From NCBI GenBank assembly GCA_000818945.1, contig KN805449.1, positions 35,378 to 99,377 of the forward strand: a DNA stretch of 64,000 nt. Direction: 5' to 3'. Below are positions 37,848 through 49,500 of the stretch, piece by piece. The position numbers were made by a program, and so were the translations under genes. The DNA comes from Schizochytrium sp. CCTCC M209059 (taxonomy: Eukaryota; Sar; Bigyra; Thraustochytrida; Thraustochytriidae). A model generated the notes under the pieces. The model saw nothing but the letters and a program-made list of their open reading frames with translations, ran no database searches and had not been told where the DNA came from. The first letter of the stretch is position 1; each line of letters starts with the position of its first letter.

Positions 37848-39596
37848 TCAATTTCTTTGCATTTGACAACGCTCTTCAAGCCACCGAGTGAATGGAGAGA
37901 TTTCTCGTGGTCCGTACGCCTCTTTTGAAAGTTGTGCTGCCACCCTGTACAATTTGTTCAGCCTTGCAGAGTTCATAAACGTAAGGCCCTCAAGCACTTG
38001 AGCAAGCTGCACGCGAAGGTCAACGCGAGCGTCTATCGCGCGTGGTGCGGTCACATCGATCCCCTCGATAACGGCAAACCACAGCTCCGCAACGAGTTCA
38101 ATTTGGAACGCAGCACTTGTTGAATGGTCGCTCTCTTTCGAAGGTGTTGGTGTTGGTGTTGGCTCTGACTGAGATTGTAGGCCTCGTGGTGGTGAAGTTC
38201 CAGACATGGCGGTGCTCACAGATAGTTCAGGTCTCTGCCGAATGGTCGAGCCACTTTGCAGTTGCTCGCCATGCCCTGACGAAGCATTCGTTATAGTGGT
38301 CTGAGCACCCGCAAGTTCCATGGCCAGGGCTTTGGCGATACGAAAGTAAGTCTCGACAATGAGAAAGTGTTCCTTACGAATGAAACACTCGCGTAACAGG
38401 TCATCGGCGTCACTGAGCGTGAGCGGAGCGCGAGACCGCAGCGCTTGCTCTTGTAAAATACAACGCGCCCATTCCTTCTCGGAAAGAGTCCGCTTACATG
38501 CAATGCAGCGCCAGCTTTCAGGGCGCGATCCTGAGCCAAGGGGACATATCGCGTGGTATAATGGCGCAGAGGCAGCCGTGAATCCCTCCTTTACAGCGTC
38601 AAGGACTTTTTGCCCTGCTACTTCCGAGTCGCTGTTCTCGACTTCGGCAAGGTCGACGCGGAGCCGACCTGTTTCGGCAGGACACACAAAGGCACGGCAG
38701 CGATCTGGCTGCGTGGTGCATAGCCTGCAGCGACAATCGATTCCGAATGCATCCCGAAGCGCATGTGCGCGATCACGAGCAGGGCGAAGTCCTGCATTTC
38801 CACAAAAATCGAGGCAAATGGCCTGGCCCGCAGCAATTGGCTCCAGCGCGACGAGCGCGAGTGATTTTCCCTGCATGCTTTGCGCGGCATTCGGTGAGCA
38901 ACTATGGCGACAAAAGTTGCTGAGTCCAAAAACCCCAAATCGCTTTCCCTGTGACTCGAATCCACCCCCCGGTGGAACGCGCTCTTGAATCTCAAACTGC
39001 GCGAGCACATGCAAGAGCCCAGCAAGCTCGTCCTTGTTACATAAACTCGAGGGGAGAGCGCGACGAACGAGTCCGTGCTCCAGAAGTTTTTGTGCGTCTG
39101 CGCGACGAGGCAACGGGTCGCCCATGGCCGCCACGAGGCTCTGGATAGCCTTTTGGCGGCGCATCGCATTTTCTGTGTTTTTGTCAAGGAGGGAGGCTAT
39201 CGTATTCAGGAGGAGCTCCGCTAAGTTACAAGATGTCGTAGAACTCGACAGAGAGTCTTTGATATCACTCAGCAAACAATCAGAGTGCTCACTAACGGGC
39301 GAAGGGTATGCGCAACGCAGCTCTGAGCAGCGCGCTGGACTGTGCTCGTTTGATCCGCACCATTTGCAGCGACCTTCGCCAACATGCGTTACAGCATAGG
39401 CCAGCGGTTCGTGGTCCAGGAGCAAGACTTCGCCAGCCTTGCATGCTCGTAGTGCCACAAGGCAGATCTTTTCCCATCCATGTCTTCGCGGCGGTGTTGT
39501 GCCTCTCGAAATGGCATCTGTGCTCGAGTCTGTTGCATCGAGCTTCACCTTCATCACAGCCCTTGTCGCCGAATCTGCTGTCGCTTGCTCCATCAT
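37848..39596 (-). CDS. SMYD-like SET-domain protein
   Basis: 582 residues, ATG at 39596-39594. The SET core is split as in SMYD proteins: an early part (CLVALRACKAGEVLLLDHEP), a cysteine-rich insert, then GVFGLSNFCRHSCSPNA with the AdoMet-binding NFCRHSC at 227-233, followed by AICLDFCGNAGLRPARDRAH. The post-SET zinc cysteines are DCRCRLC (288, 290, 293). The insert (CKWCGSNEHSPARCSELRC then EHSDC) has only part of the MYND zinc-finger spacing and lacks the YCSxxC half, so it may be degenerate. SMYD enzymes methylate lysines on histones or other proteins in the nucleus and cytoplasm; the substrate is unknown. The C-terminal 200 residues are helical, like the SMYD TPR-like lobe, with a Thr-Pro run. 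Divergent from the VPS13-type gene. Confidence 0.85.
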   Translation of the reverse strand: MMEQATADSATRAVMKVKLDATDSSTDAISRGTTPPRRHGWEKICLVALRACKAGEVLLLDHEPLAYAVTHVGEGRCKWCGSNEHSPARCSELRCAYPSPVSEHSDCLLSDIKDSLSSSTTSCNLAELLLNTIASLLDKNTENAMRRQKAIQSLVAAMGDPLPRRADAQKLLEHGLVRRALPSSLCNKDELAGLLHVLAQFEIQERVPPGGGFESQGKRFGVFGLSNFCRHSCSPNAAQSMQGKSLALVALEPIAAGQAICLDFCGNAGLRPARDRAHALRDAFGIDCRCRLCTTQPDRCRAFVCPAETGRLRVDLAEVENSDSEVAGQKVLDAVKEGFTAASAPLYHAICPLGSGSRPESWRCIACKRTLSEKEWARCILQEQALRSRAPLTLSDADDLLRECFIRKEHFLIVETYFRIAKALAMELAGAQTTITNASSGHGEQLQSGSTIRQRPELSVSTAMSGTSPPRGLQSQSEPTPTPTPSKESDHSTSAAFQIELVAELWFAVIEGIDVTAPRAIDARVDLRVQLAQVLEGLTFMNSARLNKLYRVAAQLSKEAYGPREISPFTRWLEERCQMQRN

Positions 39597-40094
39597 CCTT
39601 TTGTCGAGGGTGCGGCTGGATAAATCGGCACCGCAAGCAGCACTGGCAGGGGCAATTGGGGATGGTTCAGCTCAGAGAAAACGCGCCCTCACCCAAGTGG
39701 GATTATGAAGAGAACAGTTCTTTTTTACACGAGCCCGCCGCCACCTTTTTCAGACAACGAGGTGAAGACCCCGAGCTCCTTTTCGCTCCTCTTTCGTCCT
39801 TCTGCTCAACCTCGCACAAGAACTGCGACGCTGTCTCGACGACCGGATCCGAGCATTCCCTTCGCCCAGCCCTTTCTTCGCCAAAAGCCCAGACGAGCAC
39901 GACGAGAGCTTTCACTCCCGGTCCTTTACTGCGCCGCTCTCGCGCACGGTCGTTCTGCACAGGTTTGGTCGCGCACGTGATCGATCGGTCGACCACCCAC
40001 ACCGAGCAAGGGCCAGCCGTCCCGTCTTCGCCGCTTGCGAACGAGCTAGCTCTGCGCGCTCTCCCCGCGTCGCGCGGCAGAGGGCTCGGGGTCT

Positions 40095-40096
40095 GG

Positions 40097-40132
<36 letters not shown>

Positions 40133-40133
40133 C
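40095..40133. repeat. (GGCA)n repeat
   Basis: Nine GGCA units in the upstream region of the VPS13-type gene. Confidence 0.95.
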
Positions 40134-40192
40134 GGAGCGGCCTCGGCCTCGGCCGCCTGCGCCGTCTCGTCTCGCGCTGCGACCTGGGTGAA

Positions 40193-40240
40193 GCGGCTTT
40201 GCTTTGCTCTGCTCTGCTCTGCTTTGCTCTGCGCTGCTTT
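40193..40240. repeat. 5-bp GCTTT/GCTCT repeat
   Basis: About nine units alternating GCTTT and GCTCT. Confidence 0.85.
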
Positions 40241-40476
40241 CTGCGACTTTTTTTGCCACATTTCAATGCCTGTCGCCGTGCGCCTGCGAGGCCAAACCTC
40301 GAAGCCCTGAGGCCCGGACCCGCTCCGGAGCTCGTCGCGCGGGGCGCCCTCGGGCTCCGCGGCAGCAGCCTCGCGCGGGCCGGCCCGCGCGGGCGCAGAA
40401 CGGGGCGAGGCGAGACGAGCGGCCGCGGGATACTTAGTAACTAGACGGGGCAGACGACTTTTGGCTTGCAAATCAA

Positions 40477-40495
40477 TCTCTCTCTCTCTCACCAG
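40477..40495 (+). promoter_or_regulatory. Possible 3' splice site in the VPS13-type 5' UTR
   Basis: A (CT)n tract ends in ACCAG, 32 bp before the ATG at 40528. This is the form of a polypyrimidine tract plus AG acceptor, so a 5'-UTR intron could end here. A plain CT repeat is the alternative. Confidence 0.3.
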
Positions 40496-40527
40496 CGCTC
40501 GACGAGGAGGCGAAAAGGGCAAGGAGG

Positions 40528-43500
40528 ATGCTGTCGGGGCTGGTGAAAAAGCTCGTCAACAGGTTTCTGAACGAGTACGTGGAAGGCGAATTCGATGTCG
40601 GGATCAGCTTGTTTGGGAAACATGCCCTTGATCTCGAGCATCTCGAGGTCAAGTCCAGCACGCTCAACGACATGATCTTCAGAGAGGGCATACCGCTCAG
40701 ACTCGAAAGAGTTTACGTGGGCCACGTTCTCGTAGACATTCCCTTTTCGCACCTTGGATCGAGGCCCGTCAAGGTGAGCATCAAAAACGTCCTCGTTGTG
40801 GCAAATATGCATCTTGAAGCCGCATGGAATGAGACGATGGCTCGGGACGATCTCAAGGCTGCCGTCAAAGCCGCTATTGTGGCTCTTCTCGAGACGATGC
40901 ACCCCGAGTCAGAAGTGACTAGACTCTCTGAGAACCCGGGATTATACTTTTCAAGCGAAGGCATGTTGAATCGTACAATTACGAGAATTGTCGATAACCT
41001 CGAGGTCTCTCTGGAGAATATCAGTGTTCGCGTCGAGACGCCTTGTATCCACGACCAGGATCTCTCGCTCAACGCCTCGGACGCCGTTTCGGAAGGACTA
41101 TACCATGGTGGCTTGGTGCAGCACTGGGATCTTCGTTTGCAAGACGTGTCGGCATTAGACCTCACAATTGCAAACGCACAAGTTTTTACAACGGACGAGA
41201 ACTGGGATCGACACTTTGATGACGATTGCGATTACATTGTCTTCAAGGTGTTGAGAATTGTTGCGCTGGAAGCCACTTTTGCCCATAGGGATCGGGCGAT
41301 GCGGCGCGTGAGCGACGAAGCCCGACCTGCGGGAGCCAAGGAGCTCTCTGTCAAGGCCTACTATGAACACTACCTACGACACCGCGCACGATCTGGTGGT
41401 GTGCGGCCGATGCTAAGTCCTCTGAACATGGAGATGCGAGTCAAGCTAAACACGGCGTTTTCCGTGGGAGCTGGCGAGCCGCATCGCGCGGACGCACAAA
41501 TTAAGCTGACACCCATCGTGCTTGCCATTGGAGAGGACGAGCTCGTTTTCCTCATGCAGATTCTCTCGCATCTCTCACGTCATAGCCAGTGGCTTGAGCG
41601 TATAGAGGCACGCGAGCGGCGCAAGAGCGAAGCTTGGATGGCGGAGCGGAGGAAAACCCATTCCTCTGAACCGGAAGAGGAGTACCATGCCCTGTGCAAC
41701 AGGAGAGCACGTATCCTGACCCGGATCACAGACGCGACAGAGCGAAAGCAGCGCTTCGAGGCACTTTTGAAGGATCAGGACCTCGTTGACCTGGAAGCTC
41801 ATCTTCCTCTGGACGTCCTCAAGCACGCGATTGAGATGGCTGGTAGAGATGCTCAGGAAACGCGGGACTTTAAGTTGCAGCCCTTCCATTCCCAAGACTC
41901 GACGCTGAGCGAAGGTGAGCCCGTAGAGGCAATGCAACACTCGCCGCGAAGCCGCGCTTCGAAAGCGCAGGAGGCAGTCGTTTCTGGCACAGGATGGCAA
42001 AAGGAACTTGCGACAACACTCGAGTCGGAACTTGCCGGGGCGGAAACCTCTTATGGTCGTCTTGCCAAACCAGGATTGGACCCCGACGAGATTGAAATCA
42101 CTTTCTCTGAGGGCAGCCTCGGACTGGTGCTTGACCATAACTTTCAAAATGACTCTGTGGTTGTTGCTTCGTGCATCGCCGGGTCTCCCGCGGCGCGCAC
42201 CCGTCTCATTGAGCCGGGCATGGTCATTACGGCTATCGGAAACTACGACGTGACGGACCTCTCAGTGGAAGAAACACTTACCAAGCTCCGTCGTGGGAGG
42301 CGGCCTCTGCGAGTTCGCTTCAAAGGATCTGTCAATGCGGCTCGCGTCGCCGCAAATTACGTGCGAGGGAGTGTCGTAAACTTTGTTCGGGCCATTGTGG
42401 CTCTTGACGCTCTCGATGTCACTCTATTCGCGGGACCTGGCGAGCAGTCCTTGTGCGTAACACGTCTCATTGGGGTTGGATGCTCTCTCGATGCCAAGTC
42501 TGCAGGCGCTGCAGTGGGTCCGCTCGAACGCCTCGCGCACATTGTAGACTTGGACCTCGGACTCGGAATTTTGCACGCGGATGTAATCAGCGCTCTGCCG
42601 TCATCCGTCTCGAGCGAGGTATGGGGCCCCATTCATCTCATGAGTAGCGCGTGCGAGTTTGATCAGGATGGCATGCGGGAGCATCACGCCCTTGACGGTG
42701 CAATACCTCCTGCTTATAAACACGATATTGACTGGAACCCCTTTGGGCGTACGCACGAGACCTCTGTCGCTTCTCTTCTTGAGAATCCACGATGGGTCTT
42801 TTCCTGCTTTGCTACAGCGACGCTCTTGTGGAACCGTCGGAGGCTCCGCCTTGAGGGTTCAGGAGAGCGCGAAGAAGCCGAGGACGAGGCTTTGCCACGA
42901 GACTTTATTAGCCTGTACGAAGAGCTCGGCGACTTTGAAAAGTGGACTGCGCAGTCTACACGGACGTGGCAGGAACTCGTTCGGAGCGGCGAGGGTCTTG
43001 CAAGCATGGCGTCAGCCCAGGCAACGGCTGCCCACTGGAGTGCAGTCGCAACCGAGGACCTACCTCCATTGCTGGAGTACAATCTACGTTTTCAACGTCT
43101 CGCCAATGCGCTCGCTCTCTGTCGGGAGCGCCCCTTTCTGAATGTGGAACTCTCGCTCGTCCTCCCAGATCGGTCCTTGGAGGTGACTTCCCTGGGCGAG
43201 GATGACACTGGCAACGACGTCGACAACAGCGACACTGTCGGAAATTTCGACGGAGCGTCCGATATGGAGTCGACTCGAAAGAGATCTTCTCCCGCGGCGA
43301 AATCCGAAGTTCCCATCACGATGGTCATCTTTCGAGGGTCTATCAGCGACATTGAAGTGTGCATGCAAGATACTGTGCTAGCCAAACTTGGCGAATTTTC
43401 GAGCTCGCTGAGTGCGCGCATTGCCCCTTTTCAGGGCCACGAGGTGCCCACCGAGACGCCACCACCCCCGGACTTTGGCGACCTGAGCTCATTGTCATGG

Positions 43501-46500
43501 GTGCGCTACGAGGTCGCCGTGCAGACTGGCATTCTGCGTGCGATTCTGCCCGATGCTGCCATGGTTGAATCAAAGTCGTTACTTCGCGCAATGGTCGTCG
43601 TTGGACCTATCGGCATTTACCCTCGCAATGAGCTTCCCGAAGAAGCGGCGACGGCTCTCGACTATCTCCGACCTCATAAAAAGGTCCTTGACAGTATCTT
43701 TCTGCGTGTAGATCGCATTCGCGCAGTCGTAGTCTGTCGCGGTAACGCATTGGCCTCGAAAACGGATGGTGAACACTCGACGTCAGCGCCAATAGATCCC
43801 CAAGACCAGGACGCAACGATGTTGTTACAATACAAGACGCCAATGTCGATGAAGGACGCGCTTCAACGCCCGTCCCTCTTGCCGCGGCCGATCGCTGAAC
43901 GAGATTCTGAGAGCGAAGTTGAGGGCGATGTTAGATTCTTTGACGCTCAGCAATCCGTACGGTCCGACCTGGGCGGCCGTATCAATGAAGGTTCCGCTTC
44001 GGCATCCTCTGACGCTGATGAAGACACTCAATTTCAAGATGCATTTTCTCAAGCAGATGATGACGATGACGATGCGAATGATGATGGTGCCTCAGACACC
44101 TTGCGGCGACAGGTTAGCTGGGCGAGACGCCGGTCCTCGTCATCTGTCGGGGCGGTGACAGGCGGCGATGGCGCCGACCCAATCGACGAAGCTGCTGAAC
44201 AGACGATGGATGGACCAAGCAGCGTCAGTTTGCTTGAAATGTACTTGAATATTTTGCGCGTGTCGTTTCGGGGAGCCCCATATGGCCTGCAGCCAGTCGA
44301 AGTGGGTTTGGTTCTGGGAGATCTCAATCTTCTTGTGACAGAGTCGCACGTGACGCTTTTGCTCGACCTCATCGACGTGTTGCAAAAGACGATGCAAAAC
44401 ATGGACGACTCTCAAGACATGTTGCCGAAAGACGCCGCATGGCGTCCTGGTGATCGTGCTTCGATCGACTCTCACTCCGTTGGAGCTGCCATTGACGCGG
44501 ACGCTGCCGCCGAGGATACATTGGATGCGATCATTGACAACTTTGGCGGGGCCAGAGATATTGTTAGCGCCATGGGCTTCATGCAGCAAGGGCTAACGCA
44601 GGCCGTGGAGCATGCACTTGGTGTAGAAAGCGAAGTCTATGGCGCAGACGACTTCGTGCTCCGCCCTCAGGAGGCGACCGGGGTATTTGAACGTATGTGC
44701 GACGTGCTCGGCCCAGTGCTCGCTCGTGAGCTTAACAGTAAGGTTGCACCTCCCTGGGTGGCAGCTGTGGGCCCAAAAGAAGCCGTCTTGCGGACTGTCG
44801 CCTTTTTCTATGGGGATCTTTGGGTGCAGTCTGAGCGCCTCAAGGGTACCTTTGGGAGCCCCGAGGCTTCTGGCGGAGCTCGAACGAGCGTTCGGTCTCC
44901 GATAGCAAAGGGCAAGAGAACATCAGCCGGAGACCGTCGCTCGCGCTCGGGTCCGCGAACACAGTCAAGGACACTGTCCCACGCCACTGACGCGCATAGT
45001 CGCAGCGGGCATCTCACGAGAGCGCATGACGCAAAGTGTGCGGTCGCGACGCCGCCTGCCAGCTCGTGGGTGACGCTTCGTCTGGATCTCCATGTGACAA
45101 ATGTCCGTGCTGACCTCTTTACCACCTTTCAGCTCTCGTTCAGCTCGATTGACGTGCATTGTGCGACGAGCACCTCGAACAGCTTGGCGCGGGTTGGTGT
45201 GCACGTCGGCGCGGTCACGATGGTGAACTTTCGGAGTCGTGACGGCGAGAATCCAATGGTGATTCAACCGACGGGCGAGGAGACGGACGCTGCACGCTCG
45301 GAGCGCATGTACTGCCTTTCCTTTTACATTGTACTGATTTCAGACAGTTTGCAGCAAGCTTTGCGTCAATCAGATGCAGAGAACGGCCTTCTTCCAGCCG
45401 CTGATGCCAGCGACTCGGACGCGGAGACAAGCTCGTCTGATGGAGACTCGGAGGATGAAATGCATACCGAGGGCTTAGGAGACGCTTCGGATGAAGGCGG
45501 GGAAGACTATATGCGGGGTCGGCGCACGTCATCGGACTCGACTCACGAAGGTGTCGGGGCCATGTCGACCTCTGGATCAAGCGATGACGGTGGCGAAGAC
45601 GATGACAAGAGTCTACGGGCGTTGCGCAAGAGGCTCGAGGAGGCCTCCGACGGTCCAGCAGTCGTCGAAAAGGCTATTGCGCGCATTCATCGGCAAACCT
45701 TCAAGAGTCCGAAGAAGGAAGTAGAATCTTTGCAAAGTGCACTCGACATGGCCCAACGCGCACGCGCGCGTGTGCGTCGGCAGGAAGAGCAAGTGATTCG
45801 TTCACGCGAGGCGAGTGGAACGCGATTCCGGTCGACACTCGCACAACGTGGGTGCGGGGCCCTTCTCTGGGAAGCGCAGACCTCACGTAAATCTCTCTCC
45901 GATACTGGACGCTCGCTGGGACGCGTCCTTCGCCAGCGTCAGCGTACGCTGGCGAGGATGGCCGACGATGAGAACTTGGAAGCGCCTCGTGCACACGACA
46001 ATCGGCGATCTTTGCAAGCGCTGCACAGGTCGCAGCTTGGCTTATCGCGATCAAAAACGCATCATTTGGACTCCGATCGGCATGAGAGCCGCAGGCACGC
46101 TCGCAGTCGAAGCCGGAGCCGCAGCGTGGGCCGCGGCCGAGAACGCAGCGAGACAGTGGACGCCTCGACGCTCAATGTACTTGATGACGAGGCAGCAACG
46201 ACGCTTTATAGTTGTGTGAAGCAAATCGCAAAGCTTGTAGGACCCACTACGACGCTCGAACGCGAGACGAGTATTCCAGCCGTGTCTGTCACACTCGTTT
46301 TACGAGACCTCGTCGTGGAGATATCTGAGCGGCTTGCGCTCACGGGGCTCGAACTTCTCGACACTGTCCAAAAAGCTGTTGCCGGATCAAGTCCATCTAA
46401 AGCATCGGTGCAATCGGGACAAAGTGGGTCCATGCATCAGACAGAGGAAGAGAGACCCGGGGATCCTACCGTGTTGAGCGGCGTCGAATTCTCGACGGAG

Positions 46501-49500
46501 ATGCAGGGAGTCATTATTCGGGTTAAAACAAGTCGTGACCGGCCTTTTGGCCCGGCGTCCGGAGGAAAAGACGATGGTCAGAAGCGTATTAAGTCTGCAG
46601 ATTCGCGACGTGGCTCGCATGTGGGTAGCGTCACTGAAGGGTCTTCGCTTATGGGCGACTTGACCACCCTCGACGTCCCTAGCGCGATGTCGGGCGCAGA
46701 GCTCGCGCGTCAGTCCTTCAACGACATCTTTGTTGACATAGGACTGAATGTCGCCTTGGTGTACGTTGCACACCAGTGTGTGGAGGAATGCGAGCTCAAG
46801 ATGTCGCGAACTACGATCTCAATTACGTATGACCGTACAACGACGCTGCTGAGACGGCGCCAGCAGCGTCGTTGGTCGCGGCAGGCCGTTTCGCCGTCTG
46901 TGACCGTCACTCACGCAGTACTCAAACCCTGGGACGCATCTTTGGAGTACGTCCTCCGGCGAGACACGAACAAGCCACGGGAGATTACTCGTCTCGTATC
47001 CGGCTCGATGGGGAACCTCCAGCTCTCGCTTTGGACGACAGATGTCAGTGTACTCACACAAGCCGGGAGCGAGCTCGGAGAAATCGCCGAGTCGGTGGCT
47101 AGAGCTGCCGAGAAGGTCACGGGAGGGACCGGTGCACCCGAGGGTGAAAATGGCTGTTCGCAGGCAGAGCAGCAAAACCAAAAGCAAGTCGAAGCGATGA
47201 ATACCGATGGAGGGACTATGCGTGCCACGATTCTCAAGGCGCAAGGCGTTTCTGTTCTTGCCATGGCCATGGACAAAGGCTTGGTGATCGCAGACGATCC
47301 ATCTTACGGACGGCATCTCGAGGCCTGCGCTCAGGCAGCATGGTTTATGGAACGTAATGCAGAACTGTTCGCAAGTGTGCCTGTGGTCGTCCGCTGGCTG
47401 GACTCACTTGTGGTTGCTGTGGCACGGAATGGAGCGCATTTCTCTACCGAGACAATAGCCCTTTTACAAGGCGCGGATACGTCGAGGGACACGACTGAGC
47501 AATCGCCTCAGGGCTACAGTAGTGGGGGCCAGCCAAGCTCGCCTCCTCGAGGAATGGGTCGATTGTACGAGGGGAACAGCGTCCTCTCTCCCCTGATTGA
47601 AGACGACAAAGACATTATGGCGAGCGATACCGATGATAGCGAGAACCCCAGCGGGGCGCACTACATTGGCGACTCGAATCTGCTCGAGGTCTCAGATAGG
47701 CACGCGGAGCATCACGCAGCGATTGAGGCACGACAGATGGAACTGTTTGCACGTGAAGTGATGGATATCCTACACGATCGCATCAAGCTCAGTGTGAGTG
47801 GCATGGGCGTAGAGCTCGTCCAGGAAGTGCTCCGATCCGAAACTCGGGTGGAGACCTTTTTACCTGTGCTCCGGTTCGGCGCAGAAAAGATTGAGCTTCG
47901 GGGCGAGTCGTTCTCGCAGTTCTCCAAAGACTTTGTCTTAGCAACATACGTGGACATGGAGGCAAAGTTTTACAACCGTCGTATTGGTTCTTGGGAGTTT
48001 ATCATGGAACCTTGGACACGCACCAAGGCGAGTGTGCTGGTCTCGGAGTCCGATCAGAACATTAGCGTCAATCTTGAGGCGCTCAATCGTTTGAATATTA
48101 ATGTCTCCGAGGATCTCTTGGCGCTCTTGCTCAAGCTCCAATCAGATCTCGAGAGAGCGTCTTCCTCATTGAGTGAGGATCCTGTGACAAGGGCAGTGAT
48201 GGACGAGCGAAATGAAGCGACGACTGCCAATGAAGGAAAGAGCGTTGCACTTTCAAAGGCCCCCTCGGTGACCGTATCAAAGCACGTGTCGACTGTGCAA
48301 CGGACCTTGCGCTCGAGGCGACGACGGCGCATTCATCGGCAACGAAGCCGCAAGGGCGGACGCAAATCAAAGAAAACAGTAGCTCGGCGGGAGGCTCAAC
48401 ATTGGCTCATCAACAACACGGGTATCGAGCTTGTTCTGCACGATCTGTATCAAGTCGGCTACGACTATCGCGGAATCATCACGGTTTCATATCGGGACGG
48501 CTGGTACCTTCCCACACATGAGCGTTGGAACGAACGTCCTTTGATGCGAATCACGTTATTGCCATATCGGCGACGGGGCACCGTGGGAAGTCTTGGGAAT
48601 GACGGGGGTGACGCGCGCGCGATTCCCGTTGGCTCATCCGAGCGTCACCCGGAGGATGACGACTTTGATGATTCTGCGAGCAGCGCCTTGGATTCAGACA
48701 CAAGCGATACTCGGAGCGACACATCTCACGTTGTCCGACCGTATCAAGACGGCAACAAGTATGTGCTGCCGTACGAAGGTTCGCGCTCTGCGGAGGTTCC
48801 GCACTTGCTCGTGGAAGTGAAAGACGCGACAGGGGCGTACTACCAGACGTCAGTGGATCTTGTTCCGTACATACTTTTCCCCAACCAAGGGTCTGCAGAG
48901 TGGTTCCGGCTGCACTCGGACGGCGCCAAGCTCGACACGCCTCGGGGCGCGGAGCTGATGCTTTCGATCGAATTTGACCTGCACGAGGACTTGAACGCTG
49001 ACCCCGAGTCGGCGCTACGCGAGGAGCACGGGGACCGTCAGGCGGCAATCGAGCCCTTTCGCATGGCTTCTGGAGCGATGGTTCCCATGAATTTCCAGGC
49101 TCTGCCAAAGAAGCACTGGTATAGGAACATTAATCGATACGAGATCAACAAGAGTATCTCCACCAAGCAATACACAAAGCTGCGTGCCGTGGCAGTCGAC
49201 TTTTCGCGGGGTTTGGACTTTGCCAGTCCGCACAAACCTTTGTTGATGGTGTTTCCCGTCGACGAGGCCGGGGAAACCATGTTAACGACAAGGGCTGTAT
49301 CCGACGCACGGGTCCCCGGTCAGCGCGAAGCCATCGGGGTTGCCAAACCCCCTTATGAAGGGCTGGACAGGGGAGGGCCAGTGGAGGAGCGAGAGGCCTC
49401 TGCGACGAGCATCGTGAGTCTTGGAAACGACATTGGACTTGGCGGCAAAGATGGTCTGTCTCTCTTTGGGAAGAAGTCCCGCAAAGAAACGAACAGTTCG

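Larger units (their letters stand above)
39597..40527. other. GC-rich divergent promoter between SMYD-like and VPS13-type genes
   Basis: CpG-rich with (GGCA)n at 40095-40133 and a GCTCTGCTTT pyrimidine-purine repeat at 40193-40240. The long open frame through it translates to repeats and is not a gene. Confidence 0.5.

Noticed and set aside
39308..40444. 378-codon plus-strand frame
   Set aside because: Antisense to the SMYD-like gene, then GC-rich repeats; no protein features.
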